A stretch of 64,000 nucleotides of DNA from Flavisolibacter tropicus (GCF_001644645.1 NZ_CP011390.1:2662001-2726000), one strand, 5' to 3'. Counted from the stretch's first letter, positions 43,342-51,560 are shown. Notes: a model not told the origin generated them from the sequence alone. Translations and numbers: made by a program.

Positions 43342-44981
43342 GTGCTTGTTGCACAACTCAGCCTCCTAAAGCCACTGTAAAAGTGGTAAATTAAACCATG
43401 CAAGGAAAGAAACCTTTTCAAGACAAGCGCCTTGCTTCCTTCCGCCTCTCGGAGCGGGTGCCGCGTGACAACTTCTACCGCCGCTTAAAAGCAATCATGG
43501 ATGTGGAGTGGCTCTATGAAGCCACCCAAAAGTACTATGGCCGTGAGGGCCACAAATCGCTGGACCCGGTGGTGTTCTTCAAACTCATTTTAATTGGTTA
43601 TCTCGAGAACCTCTTAAGCGATCGAAGAATCATCCAGACCGTCAGCCTGCGCCTGGATCTTTTGTACTTTATCGGTTACTCCCTGGACGAACCGCTGCCC
43701 TGGCATTCTACCATCAGCCGCACGCGTCAACTTCTGGGTGAAGAGGTCTTTAAAGAACTCTTCAAACGGGTCTTACGCCAGTGTGTGCAACAAGGCATGG
43801 TGAAGGGCAAACGCCAGGCCCTGGACTCGGTGCATGTCAAAGCCAATGCGTCGATGGACTCCTTAAAAGAAAAAGAAATTGTGCAGGACGGGGAAGCCTA
43901 TGCAGGTGAACTCGGTGAAGATGCAGAGGACGAAGAGCAAACAGAAAAGCAAACCGTCTCCGTCTTCAAACACCAGCAAGTGCAGTGGCATCACGGCTGG
44001 AAGCGGAAGGCCTACAAAGGGCGGCCCAGTGGTGGATGGCGGGCTCGCTTTGTCTCCAACCACACCCACTACAGCACTACCGATGGGGATGCCCGTGTGG
44101 CCGTCAAACCCGGCAAGCCCCGCCAGTTAAACTATTTGGGGCAACTCAGTGTCGATACCGCCCATCACGTTATTACTTGTATACAGGCCGACTATGCCAG
44201 TAAAAAAGACTCGCAGTGTTTGCCCTCATTACTCCGGCATACCATTGACAATGTAAAGGCGGTAGGCTTAAAAGTAAAAGAAGTACTCTGCGATGCGGGC
44301 TACTCCTCTTCGGAGGCCCTAAAAGCACTGAAGCAGTACCGTGTCACCGGCTATATCCCCAACTTTGGGCAATATAAACCCACCCGGGAAGGCTTCCGCT
44401 ATTTTGCCGGCGGGGATTATTACCAATGCTCCCGGGGAGTAAGGCTTCCTTTTAAACGCATCAAGGACTCTCATGATGGCACGTACCAGATGCGGGTCTA
44501 CAGAAGCAGTTCTTTGGATTGCAGGAACTGCCCTTTGAGAAAAACCTGTATTGGTAAAAGTGATTTTAAAAAGATTGAAGACACTGTAGACAAACCCCTC
44601 TATGATGAGATGCATCTCCGGCTACAAACCCGCAAAGCCAAACGTATGAAACGGCTTAGGCAAGCCACCGTCGAACCGGTGATTGGTACCCTGGTGAACT
44701 TTTTAGGGATGCGACGAGTGAACACAAGAGGCATCCAGCTGGCCAACAAGTGTTTGCTGATGGCCGCCGTGTGTTATAATTTGAAAAGACTCCTAAAATG
44801 GATGGGGGAAGCCGAAGGCAAAGGCGAAAAAACGCTTGGCCAGCTACTGGTTATGCTGTACTGGCTACCGGTTCTCTACAGCCGAAGAGGAGAGCAAATA
44901 CAAACCAGCTTAAGCTACGCTTGCTAAAATCAAAAAACCACATACAAATACTGTTTTAGTTCCGAGTTGTGCAACAGCCAC
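43342..44981 (+). mobile_element. IS1182-like insertion sequence
   Basis: About 1640 bp with imperfect inverted ends containing TGTTGCACAACTC, flanked by the 4-bp direct repeat TACT (43338-43341 and 44982-44985). It contains one intact transposase. It lies between the motifs GCCTAAC (43320) and GTTGGCTGC (44986), that is, in or next to a cassette-type recombination site. Confidence 0.85.
43398..44927 (+). CDS. IS1182-family transposase
   Basis: A 509-residue transposase. The N-terminal domain (RLSERVPRDNFYRRLKAIMDVEWLYEATQKYYG) and the DDE core (QALDSVHVKANAS; VKEVLCDAGYSS; a C-terminal VEPVIGTLVNFLGMRR) are those of IS1182/IS5-type proteins. A charged low-complexity insert (ELGEDAEDEEQTEKQ) lies near residue 175. 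The frame is intact and GC-rich compared with neighbouring genes. Confidence 0.92.
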   Translation: MQGKKPFQDKRLASFRLSERVPRDNFYRRLKAIMDVEWLYEATQKYYGREGHKSLDPVVFFKLILIGYLENLLSDRRIIQTVSLRLDLLYFIGYSLDEPLPWHSTISRTRQLLGEEVFKELFKRVLRQCVQQGMVKGKRQALDSVHVKANASMDSLKEKEIVQDGEAYAGELGEDAEDEEQTEKQTVSVFKHQQVQWHHGWKRKAYKGRPSGGWRARFVSNHTHYSTTDGDARVAVKPGKPRQLNYLGQLSVDTAHHVITCIQADYASKKDSQCLPSLLRHTIDNVKAVGLKVKEVLCDAGYSSSEALKALKQYRVTGYIPNFGQYKPTREGFRYFAGGDYYQCSRGVRLPFKRIKDSHDGTYQMRVYRSSSLDCRNCPLRKTCIGKSDFKKIEDTVDKPLYDEMHLRLQTRKAKRMKRLRQATVEPVIGTLVNFLGMRRVNTRGIQLANKCLLMAAVCYNLKRLLKWMGEAEGKGEKTLGQLLVMLYWLPVLYSRRGEQIQTSLSYAC

Positions 44982-44985
44982 TACT

Positions 44986-44994
44986 GTTGGCTGC
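44986..44994. other. Cassette-type core motif left of gene C
   Basis: GTTGGCTGC; it is the exact reverse complement of GCAGCCAAC at 45676-45684 on the other side of the gene at 45004. Confidence 0.45.
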
Positions 44995-45003
44995 CGTAGA
45001 GCA

Positions 45004-45642
45004 TTAGGTAACTTGCACCTCGTTACTCCATTGCAAATACCCTTCTCCGTCGTAAGCTCGGACAAAGAACGAAACAACATTTGAGGCGAAGCTTTTCAAT
45101 TGTTCACTATTCAAAGAATTGAATGAAGAAAAGCCGTTTTGGCTGTCAATAGGCAACGAACTCAGGGCGCAAAGAAAGTAATAACCTTCACTAGTCCTGA
45201 ATGAATCTTCAAACTCTTGTGGTTCAGCATCCTTGTTAAAGAAGTAATACATTTCGTCATTGAGATACACATACTTCATTTGAGAAGGTTCCACCCATGG
45301 GTCTGTTGGCTTTCCATGTGCTTCTTCAAACAAACAGCAGTGTTCTTTGTTCTGGCGTAGGTATTGAAGAATGTCGTTGATTACAACGGGTCTTGCATCA
45401 TTTTGAACAGGAACTAATGCGGGAGTATTTTGAAGTAAACTTCTATCGAAGGGATAAATTCCGCCTGTCTCAAACCTATACAAGAGCTCCGAGGGCGCGT
45501 TCTCGGGCACATAGGTAAATACTTTTCCTTTCAACAAAGATTTCGAAAGCAATTGGTTTGCCAGTGTTTTACCGGAAATGTCAAGTTGCTCTTGGATGTA
45601 TGCAAATGCTTGTGGAGAGGTTATGTCTACTCGTTTTATCAT
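45004..45642 (-). CDS. Cassette-like hypothetical protein (gene C)
   Basis: A 212-residue soluble protein without recognised domain (MIKRVDITSPQAFAYIQEQLD..). It is flanked by the inverted core pair GTTGGCTGC (44986) and GCAGCCAAC (45676), which is what is expected when a cassette carries its own two halves of a recombination site. The IS1182-like element lies immediately downstream (left). No promoter is visible of its own. Confidence 0.65.
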   Translation of the reverse strand: MIKRVDITSPQAFAYIQEQLDISGKTLANQLLSKSLLKGKVFTYVPENAPSELLYRFETGGIYPFDRSLLQNTPALVPVQNDARPVVINDILQYLRQNKEHCCLFEEAHGKPTDPWVEPSQMKYVYLNDEMYYFFNKDAEPQEFEDSFRTSEGYYFLCALSSLPIDSQNGFSSFNSLNSEQLKSFASNVVSFFVRAYDGEGYLQWSNEVQVT

Positions 45643-45675
45643 GCTTTAAAGAAATGTCACCGTAAACGACCAATA

Positions 45676-45812
45676 GCAGCCAACGAGGAAGGGCTTTAAG
45701 AGGGTCGGGAATTTGGAAAACTATCGATCTTCTTTAGCACCTTCGTTGACTATTGTTTTGCAGCTGAAAGATAGCTATTCAGCCAGACTTTTTTAAAGCC
45801 CATGTTATACGC
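45676..45812 (-). other. attC-like folded site between genes C and B
   Basis: 137 bp bounded by GCAGCCAAC and GTTATACGC. Inside, 16-nt arms 45691-45706 and 45786-45801 (GGGCTTTAAGAGGGTC/GACTTTTTTAAAGCCC) pair with only G-T type mismatches on one strand. Outer AAC..GTT cores, inner arms and length resemble a large integron attC site. The central sequence is not conserved with the next site. Confidence 0.45.
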
Positions 45813-45818
45813 ATCTTA

Positions 45819-46304
45819 TTATGGCGTATGGCGAGTAATCCCACCGTATTCAATATTGTAGCCATTGGAATATTGATTTATTGCTTCCGCTATTTCATGG
45901 AATGTTTTATCTAAGTCTGAAACATTTAATTTGATTCTTCTGTTGTGTTCTGTCGTTTCAATAAACATAAAGTAAGAAGCAACTTTATGATGCCAGCTTT
46001 CAAAATAAAACCTTTGTACTATGTTCCAAGGAATCACTTTTCTCCTTTTTGGCCAAATACCTTGATGGTTTACAATGAGACTGGCAGTTTTATCTAATAG
46101 CGAATACCACAGATAAGCAGTTATTAAAGCAAATATTACAACCACAATCACGATTCTTTTTGAAGCAAACCAAGATTGGCTATGGAAATAAATTAGCATC
46201 AGTGCCAGCACTGTTGAAAAGAAGATTGCATATACTTTGTACTGCCAACCATCTCGTTTTGCAATAAACTCATTTACTTGAGAAACTGTGTTTGAGGGAT
46301 GCAT
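45819..46304 (-). CDS. Cassette-like membrane protein (gene B)
   Basis: A 161-residue protein with two membrane helices (about 25-42 and 50-68) and a C-terminal domain that looks like a PH-like (YcxB/bPH-type) fold: SLIVNHQGIWPKRRKVIPWNIVQRFYFESWHH. Function unknown. It is bracketed by GTTATACGC (45804) and its exact reverse complement GCGTATAAC (46314). Confidence 0.65.
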   Translation of the reverse strand: MHPSNTVSQVNEFIAKRDGWQYKVYAIFFSTVLALMLIYFHSQSWFASKRIVIVVVIFALITAYLWYSLLDKTASLIVNHQGIWPKRRKVIPWNIVQRFYFESWHHKVASYFMFIETTEHNRRIKLNVSDLDKTFHEIAEAINQYSNGYNIEYGGITRHTP

Positions 46305-46313
46305 GATAAAGTT

Positions 46314-46448
46314 GCGTATAACGCAGAAAGCATTTACGAAGGCATGGCATTACTTGATTCAGCTTCATTTGCGTTCTGTAGTTGATAAAGATATAGCGTT
46401 TAGCCGTTGTTCAAAAGCCATGCTTTTGTGAATGCTATGTTAGGCGTA
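46314..46448 (-). other. attC-like folded site between genes B and A
   Basis: 135 bp bounded by GCGTATAAC and GTTAGGCGTA. 20-nt arms 46329-46348 (AGCATTTACGAAGGCATGGC) and 46417-46436 pair at 17 of 20 positions, the other three being G-T pairs on one strand. On the minus strand it reads GCCTAAC (canonical RYYYAAC) to GTTATAC (one change from GTTRRRY), following gene A as an attC follows its cassette gene. Confidence 0.5.
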
Positions 46449-46453
46449 GGCAA

Positions 46454-46888
46454 TCAGTGTTTTGCGTCTTTAATGTCACTATACAGTCTCTGTAGTTCAA
46501 TACTATTTGACCAGCCTGCGCTTTCTTTCATAGCTATGATTATAAACTGTTGCAATTCGTTCAAAGACTTGGTTGCTCCTTTAACCCTGGCATTTGGCCA
46601 AGGCTCCTTATCTGGTGTCATGAGATACTCGATGTAATATTCATCTTCCAGTCCATTTATGGCAACGAACCAAGGACTAAGCGAACTGTCTTCGGAAAGC
46701 AGCAATAAAGTTGCGTGTGATGTAAGACCATAAATCTCTGTCTCAGGAAATGTGTCATTGAGCAGGTTTAGAACTTTCAACATCGGTGTGCCGACATCAG
46801 CAAACGTTTTGACCTTGTCTGGAATAAACTCCGCATAGAATTCCTCCAAGGTTTGTCGCTTTTGTTCAGAGCATCGCTTTATTCCCAT
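46454..46888 (-). CDS. Cassette-like hypothetical protein (gene A)
   Basis: A 144-residue acidic, soluble protein (MGIKRCSEQKRQTLEEFYAE..) with no recognised domain. Start and stop are within 30 bp of the matched core pair GTTAGGCGTA (46439) and TACGCCTAAC (46915), which agree over 10 bp and beyond (GGC/GC extensions). Expression would depend on an outside promoter. Confidence 0.65.
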   Translation of the reverse strand: MGIKRCSEQKRQTLEEFYAEFIPDKVKTFADVGTPMLKVLNLLNDTFPETEIYGLTSHATLLLLSEDSSLSPWFVAINGLEDEYYIEYLMTPDKEPWPNARVKGATKSLNELQQFIIIAMKESAGWSNSIELQRLYSDIKDAKH

Positions 46889-46914
46889 TTTAATTCTTAG
46901 TTATTTATCTTGCT

Positions 46915-47089
46915 TACGCCTAACGCATAAATATACGAACCCAAGTTCGTTTATCGTTACATTACAAATCGCTTGCACATAAGGTGAAAACCAAGGCCTT
47001 GCAGGTTCGCTTTTTTGTAGCCACTCCCACGTGTCCTAGCTCTTTTTTGTCCTTCCGGCTACAAGGAAACGAACTGTATTATGTTAAAC
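46915..47089 (-). other. Possible attC-like or end site right of gene A
   Basis: Begins TACGCCTAAC (canonical RYYYAAC core). A short hairpin follows (ACGAACCCAAGTTCGT, about 46934-46949), and a GTTAAAC motif that fits GTTRRRY lies at 47083. Pairing arms are weaker (AGTTCGTTT with AAACGAACT), so the right boundary is uncertain; this could mark the edge of the array. Confidence 0.3.
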
Positions 47090-47220
47090 AGGCTACCCAA
47101 AAAACGAACCTGCCTATTACCGCAACAACCTATTCAGCAGACTGAATATAAGACCCGATGCATAGCCGATAAAACTTATATCTCACAGTTTTTCTTCTAC
47201 CCCTTTGATCCCCCTTTTCT

Positions 47221-47258
47221 TCGATTCTTCTTCGATATTGCTTCGATATTTGTTCGAT
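47221..47258. repeat. 11-bp tandem repeat (TCGAT iterons)
   Basis: TCGAT occurs at 47221, 47232, 47243 and 47254, exactly 11 bp apart, with TCGA again at 47267. The units are TCGATTCTTCT, TCGATATTGCT, TCGATATTTGT. They lie 106-143 bp upstream of the DUF6266 gene. Confidence 0.65.
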
Positions 47259-47319
47259 TCCTGGGATCGAAAGAAATAGGTAGCAGAGACGTTCGAATTT
47301 AGTTGCACCCTGCTAGGAA

Positions 47320-47337
47320 TTGCTAATATTTTAGCAA
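47320..47337 (+). promoter_or_regulatory. Dyad upstream of the DUF6266 gene
   Basis: Perfect inverted repeat TTGCTAA-TATT-TTAGCAA, 26 bp before the start codon; a possible operator or small leader hairpin. Confidence 0.4.
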
Positions 47338-47363
47338 GTTAGCGGTACCAAAACTCGTACACT

Positions 47364-48005
47364 ATGGCAAAACTTCCGCAGGGCATTATGGGACCTCTTG
47401 TTGGTACCGCAGGCCCCATAACCGGTTATCTGCGCTTAGGGATACCGGTAGTTCGTTCTAAAACCCGCCCCAATTCTTTCAAACCCACCGCAGCCCGCAC
47501 CGCCCAGCAACGCAAACTGCAGTTGGTATTACCCTTTATTAAATCCTTTACCGGCACCGGCTTTTTGAAAAAGAGCTTTCCCATTGGCACAGAAGGTAGT
47601 ACCGGCTACAACCGCGCCTTGAGCCAAACCATGAATGGCGCCTTGGTGGGTAGTGATCCAGACTTGTTACTTGCCTATCCGTTGGTACTGGTCTCACGCG
47701 GTAGCCTGCCCAAGGCGGCAGCGCCAACCGTAATAGTGGAGGCTGATGGAAACCTGCGCTTTCGCTGGGAAGATAACAGTACAACCGGCAAAGCCAAAGC
47801 AACCGACATGGTGCTGCTAGTGGCGTATTTCCCTGACCTGGAGCAGGTAATCTGCTCTACTGAAGCGGCCTACAGAAGCGAGGGAGAAGCCTTGCTACAA
47901 ACCAATAACCTGCGCGGCCAAAAGGCAGAAACATGGATGGGTTTTATCAATGAGGATGCTACCGATGCCAGTGATAGTGTTTATACGGGAACAGTGCTGC
48001 TGTAA
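47364..48005 (+). CDS. DUF6266-like protein
   Basis: A 213-residue protein of the Bacteroidota family DUF6266: MAKLPQGIMGPLVGTAGPITGY, then RPNSFKPTAARTAQQRKLQLVLPFIK, NRALSQTMNGAL and a C-terminal beta-rich domain with ETWMGFINEDA. The function of this family is not known. It has no signal peptide. It lies just right of the accessory region, preceded by the iteron-like repeat and a dyad. Confidence 0.8.
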   Translation: MAKLPQGIMGPLVGTAGPITGYLRLGIPVVRSKTRPNSFKPTAARTAQQRKLQLVLPFIKSFTGTGFLKKSFPIGTEGSTGYNRALSQTMNGALVGSDPDLLLAYPLVLVSRGSLPKAAAPTVIVEADGNLRFRWEDNSTTGKAKATDMVLLVAYFPDLEQVICSTEAAYRSEGEALLQTNNLRGQKAETWMGFINEDATDASDSVYTGTVLL

Positions 48006-48069
48006 GGAATAGTACAACCTGGAATTTGGGTTTTATCCATACTATACCCTTTTCAATAAAATAGGGCGT

Positions 48070-48150
48070 ATTAAGTTGGCAGAGGACAGTTGACAGTTGA
48101 CAGAGTTCTACTATCATCTGTCAACTGTCCTCTGTCAACAAACTGGCATT
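48070..48150. repeat. Hairpin repeat after DUF6266
   Basis: Perfect 16-bp arms AGAGGACAGTTGACAG (48081-48096) and CTGTCAACTGTCCTCT (48118-48133). A related hairpin (TCATCTATCAACTGCC.. and GATAACAG/CTGTTATC arms) is found at about 51345-51415. It can serve as terminator. Confidence 0.55.
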
Positions 48151-48278
48151 ATCCTTTTAATGCCAGTTGCCATTTACCGGTAAAAAACCGCAGCTTACCG
48201 AAAACCAATGTACACTCCCCTGTATGCTATTGACTCCCCTCTCGCAAGCCTATAGTTTTGATAAAAAATAACAACAAG

Positions 48279-49079
48279 ATGAACGACTTAGAAAAGAAAA
48301 TAGAAGAACGCTATGGACGCAGGGAGCATTGGAGAGAACACAGAGGGATGTCTGTACGTGGTCGCCGATGGACAGGATTGTTCCTGCTTTTCATTGGTGC
48401 AGCGGCCTTATTAAGGGGCACTCTGGCACCTTTAGTACCAGCATGGTTGTTTACCTGGCAAATGCTGTTGATCGTAATGGGTTTATTTATAGGGGTTCGA
48501 CACAACTTTCGCGGAGGCGCCGGGTTTATGTTGATACTGATTGGTGGCATTTTCCTCCTAACGGAATTCTACCCTGGCTTTATTGACCGCCGTTACGTTT
48601 GGCCGCTGGCCATTATGGCAGTGGGCGCCTTCCTGATCTTTAAGCCACGCCACCGTCGTTGGGACATGCAGGAACAAGGAGAGCCAGCTCCAGTAGCACA
48701 TGAAGAAGCAGCACCGTACACGGCAACTACAGGATCCGATGAGGACTACCTGGATTCAACAACCGTTTTTGGGGGCATCAAAAAAACGCTTTTCACTAAA
48801 AACTTCCAGGGCGGCGACATTGTGAACATTATGGGCGGCACTGAGATCAACTTATCTCAAGCCGATATTAATGGCCGCGTGATTTTAGATGTAACGCAGA
48901 TCTTTGGCGGCACCAAGATCATTGTTCCACCGCATTGGGATATCAAACCTGAAATGGCCGCCATCTTCGGTGGTATTGACGACAAGCGCGCCATTCACAA
49001 CGCCACCATTGACCGCAGCAAAGTATTAGTGCTCAAAGGCACCTCCATCTTTGGCGGTATTGAGATCAAATCTTTTTAA
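48279..49079 (+). CDS. LiaF-like membrane protein
   Basis: A 266-residue protein (ATG at 48279) with about four membrane helices (about 28-125) and a C-terminal beta-helix-like domain (STTVFGGIKKTLFTKNFQGGDIVNIMGGTEINLSQADI..) as in LiaF/YvqF proteins, which sense or modulate cell-envelope stress with LiaRS-type systems. The following genes are DUF4288, a LytS-type kinase and a LytTR regulator, so the four probably form an envelope-stress operon. Confidence 0.85.
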   Translation: MNDLEKKIEERYGRREHWREHRGMSVRGRRWTGLFLLFIGAAALLRGTLAPLVPAWLFTWQMLLIVMGLFIGVRHNFRGGAGFMLILIGGIFLLTEFYPGFIDRRYVWPLAIMAVGAFLIFKPRHRRWDMQEQGEPAPVAHEEAAPYTATTGSDEDYLDSTTVFGGIKKTLFTKNFQGGDIVNIMGGTEINLSQADINGRVILDVTQIFGGTKIIVPPHWDIKPEMAAIFGGIDDKRAIHNATIDRSKVLVLKGTSIFGGIEIKSF

Positions 49080-49099
49080 TCACTATTCAACTTATTGTT

Positions 49100-49459
49100 A
49101 TGAGCTGGTATATAGCTAAAGTGGTGTATCGCATAGTGTGTGGTAATGGTGAACATACACCGCAGTATGAAGAACAGTTACGCCTGGTAGAGGCTTCTTC
49201 AAAAGGTGAAGCGTTCAAAAAGGCCATGCAAATGGGGATCAAAGAAGAAGTGCAGTTTCTCAACCAACAGCAAAAACTAGTACACTGGAAATTCATAGAT
49301 GTAAGCGAACTTTACCAACTGCATGAAGTAGCCGATGGTACAGAGATATATTCACGTATTGAGGAAAAAGATGATGCTGATATATTTGAAGTGTTAGTAC
49401 ATGCAAAAGCCAGCTTTATACTGGCCGAATCAAACCAAACATTCTTACAAGCAATATAA
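49100..49459 (+). CDS. DUF4288-like protein
   Basis: A 119-residue protein of the DUF4288 type (MSWYIAKVVYRIVCGNGEHTPQYEEQLRLVEASSKGEAFKKA..). Function unknown. It is 20 bp after the LiaF-like gene and 5 bp before the histidine kinase gene, so it is part of the same operon. Confidence 0.8.
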   Translation: MSWYIAKVVYRIVCGNGEHTPQYEEQLRLVEASSKGEAFKKAMQMGIKEEVQFLNQQQKLVHWKFIDVSELYQLHEVADGTEIYSRIEEKDDADIFEVLVHAKASFILAESNQTFLQAI

Positions 49460-49464
49460 CCGCT

Positions 49465-50502
49465 TTGGCTAATTCACCGCTTTCTGTATTTCGTTTTCGA
49501 TGGCTGTTCTTCAGCGGCTGGCTGCTATGGGCACTCATACATGCCTGTGTGCTTACCAGCTTTGATTTACCCTGGACAGTTGCCATTGCCGACAGTGCTG
49601 TTTCCAACATCTTATTGATGTTAGTCGCATTACTGTTGGTCAACACCTTACAGTTCTATATTCCACAGGCCGACCGCTATGTAATGCTCCTGGCCTGGGT
49701 GGCCACACTTACCATTATCTGGCTGGTAATAAGCCGACTGATCTTAACGCTACTATTTGCCGATACGCAATACCTGTTGTTTCAAAAGCAATCGCTCTTT
49801 ATACGCTTTAGCTTTGGCTTTCTGATCACATCAACTATTGTCTTAGTGAGCGTACTGTGGTACAATTGGCAGGAGCAAAAAGCACTGGAAGAAAGACGCA
49901 GAGAAACCGAGCGTATGGCTAAAGAAGCAGAGTTGTTCAAACTGCGTCAACAGCTGCAGCCCCACTTTCTTTTCAATAGTTTGAATTCCATTTCCGCTTT
50001 GATAGGACCAGAAGGAAAGGCTGCTCGCAAAATGGTTTTACAGTTGTCGGAGTTTTTACGTGGTACTTTAAAAAAAGAAGAACATCAATGGACATCATTG
50101 GGTGAAGAGGTACGCTACCTGCAGCTATACCTGGAGATTGAAAAAGTACGATTTGGACATCGCCTGGATACAGCGTTTGAGTTGGCAGAAGGAACAGAAG
50201 CATTGCAATTACCTGCATTACTGTTACAACCGATAGTAGAGAACGCCATTAAGTTTGGCCTATATGACACGTTTGACGAAATAACCATTACCGTTTCTTC
50301 TTACCAGCAAGACCAGGCGCTGATCATAGAAGTACAGAATCCTTTTGACCCCGACATTACTTCACCCAAGGGCACCGGCTTTGGATTGTTATCTATACAA
50401 CGCAGGCTTTATCTTTTATTTGGCCGGAATGATCTGTTACAAACAGAAACTTCCGGAAAACTATTCACCACCCGCTTAACCATTCCGCAACCGACAAAAT
50501 AA
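49465..50502 (+). CDS. LytS-type sensor histidine kinase
   Basis: A 345-residue membrane kinase with four N-terminal helices (about 10-145), a short coiled linker, and the His_kinase domain with phospho-acceptor LRQQLQPHFLFNSLNSISAL followed by an HATPase domain ending GTGFGLLSIQRRLYLLFG. Translation must start at TTG (49465): the frame is closed upstream and has no ATG before the first helix. The partner regulator begins 7 bp after its stop. Confidence 0.9.
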   Translation: MANSPLSVFRFRWLFFSGWLLWALIHACVLTSFDLPWTVAIADSAVSNILLMLVALLLVNTLQFYIPQADRYVMLLAWVATLTIIWLVISRLILTLLFADTQYLLFQKQSLFIRFSFGFLITSTIVLVSVLWYNWQEQKALEERRRETERMAKEAELFKLRQQLQPHFLFNSLNSISALIGPEGKAARKMVLQLSEFLRGTLKKEEHQWTSLGEEVRYLQLYLEIEKVRFGHRLDTAFELAEGTEALQLPALLLQPIVENAIKFGLYDTFDEITITVSSYQQDQALIIEVQNPFDPDITSPKGTGFGLLSIQRRLYLLFGRNDLLQTETSGKLFTTRLTIPQPTK

Positions 50503-50509
50503 AGAAGAC

Positions 50510-51244
50510 ATGAAAGTTTTGATCATAGATGATGAACCACTAGCAAGGAGTCTTGTAAAAGAATACCTGCAATCACATACCGATTTAGAGTTGGCCGGCG
50601 AATGCGACAATGGACTGGAAGGTCTGAAGGCTATTCAACAATTGAAACCCGATCTTATTTTCCTGGATGTACAAATGCCACGTATCAATGGCTTTGAGAT
50701 GTTGGAACTGGTAGAGCAACCACCGGCTGTTATTTTCACAACGGCTTTTGATGAATATGCCTTAAAAGCATTTGATGCGCATGCGGTAGATTACCTGCTA
50801 AAGCCGTTTACACAAGAACGATTTGATAAGGCCATTCAAAAATGGAAAGAATCTTCTGCTACCGCTGCTACAACTGCTGCGTTGTTGGAATCGGCTGCTG
50901 CCTTATCGCCAGTACAAAGTTCCCGTATTGTGGTAAAGAGCGGCAATCATATCAAGATCATCCCAATGCACGAGGTCAATTACATAGAGGCGGCCGATGA
51001 TTATGTAAAGATCTATACCAAGGAAGGAAGCTTTTTAAAGAATGGTACGATGAATCATTTTGAAGCAGTACTGAATAAGGAACAGTTTGTGCGCTGCCAT
51101 CGCTCCAGCATTATCAACATTCAAAATATTACACGCATTGATCCTTATGAGAAGGACAGCCATATAGCTATTTTAAAAACGGGAGAAAAGATACCAGTGA
51201 GCCGCGCTGGCTATGCAAAACTGAAACAGGTATTGGGTCTTTAA
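50510..51244 (+). CDS. LytTR-type response regulator
   Basis: A 244-residue regulator: receiver domain with DD at 7-8, D53 (LIFLDVQMPRINGF), TTAFDEYA and LLKPF, an Ala/Ser-rich linker (about 118-140), and a LytTR DNA-binding domain (YIEAADDYVKIYT..FVRCHRSSIINIQNI). Cognate to the kinase encoded directly upstream. A terminator-like hairpin lies at about 51293-51320. Confidence 0.93.
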   Translation: MKVLIIDDEPLARSLVKEYLQSHTDLELAGECDNGLEGLKAIQQLKPDLIFLDVQMPRINGFEMLELVEQPPAVIFTTAFDEYALKAFDAHAVDYLLKPFTQERFDKAIQKWKESSATAATTAALLESAAALSPVQSSRIVVKSGNHIKIIPMHEVNYIEAADDYVKIYTKEGSFLKNGTMNHFEAVLNKEQFVRCHRSSIINIQNITRIDPYEKDSHIAILKTGEKIPVSRAGYAKLKQVLGL

Positions 51245-51560
51245 AGAAGAACACCAATCAATCGCTGTTCATTAATTATAAAAAAAATAATGCAAGTCCT
51301 GAGTATATCGGGGCTTTTTTATTTCTCGTTGGTTACGGGTACATAATAAATCAACAGTAGATAACAGAATGTTGATTTCTTCTACCTGTCATCTATCAAC
51401 TGCCAACTGTTATCCTATAAATACGTAATAGTTTAGGCTCATTTTGCTCTAAAGTTCACATCCATTATTCTACGCTTCACTGTTCTCATCCTACGTGTCA
51501 TAGGCTTTTTCATTGCCTACGCTTTCATTCTGCTGTTACTTGCCTTAAAATAACTGCAAA
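51245..51560. repeat. Intergenic region with terminator and hairpin repeat
   Basis: Contains an imperfect terminator hairpin (AAGTCCTGA..TCGGGGCTTTTTT, about 51293-51320) and a hairpin repeat at 51345-51415 related to 48070-48150. No gene was seen. Confidence 0.5.

Noticed and set aside
45819..46304. Toxin-antitoxin or anti-phage function for the cassette genes
   Set aside because: No toxin, antitoxin, nuclease or phage-defence motif could be recognised in genes A, B or C; position in a cassette array alone is not enough.
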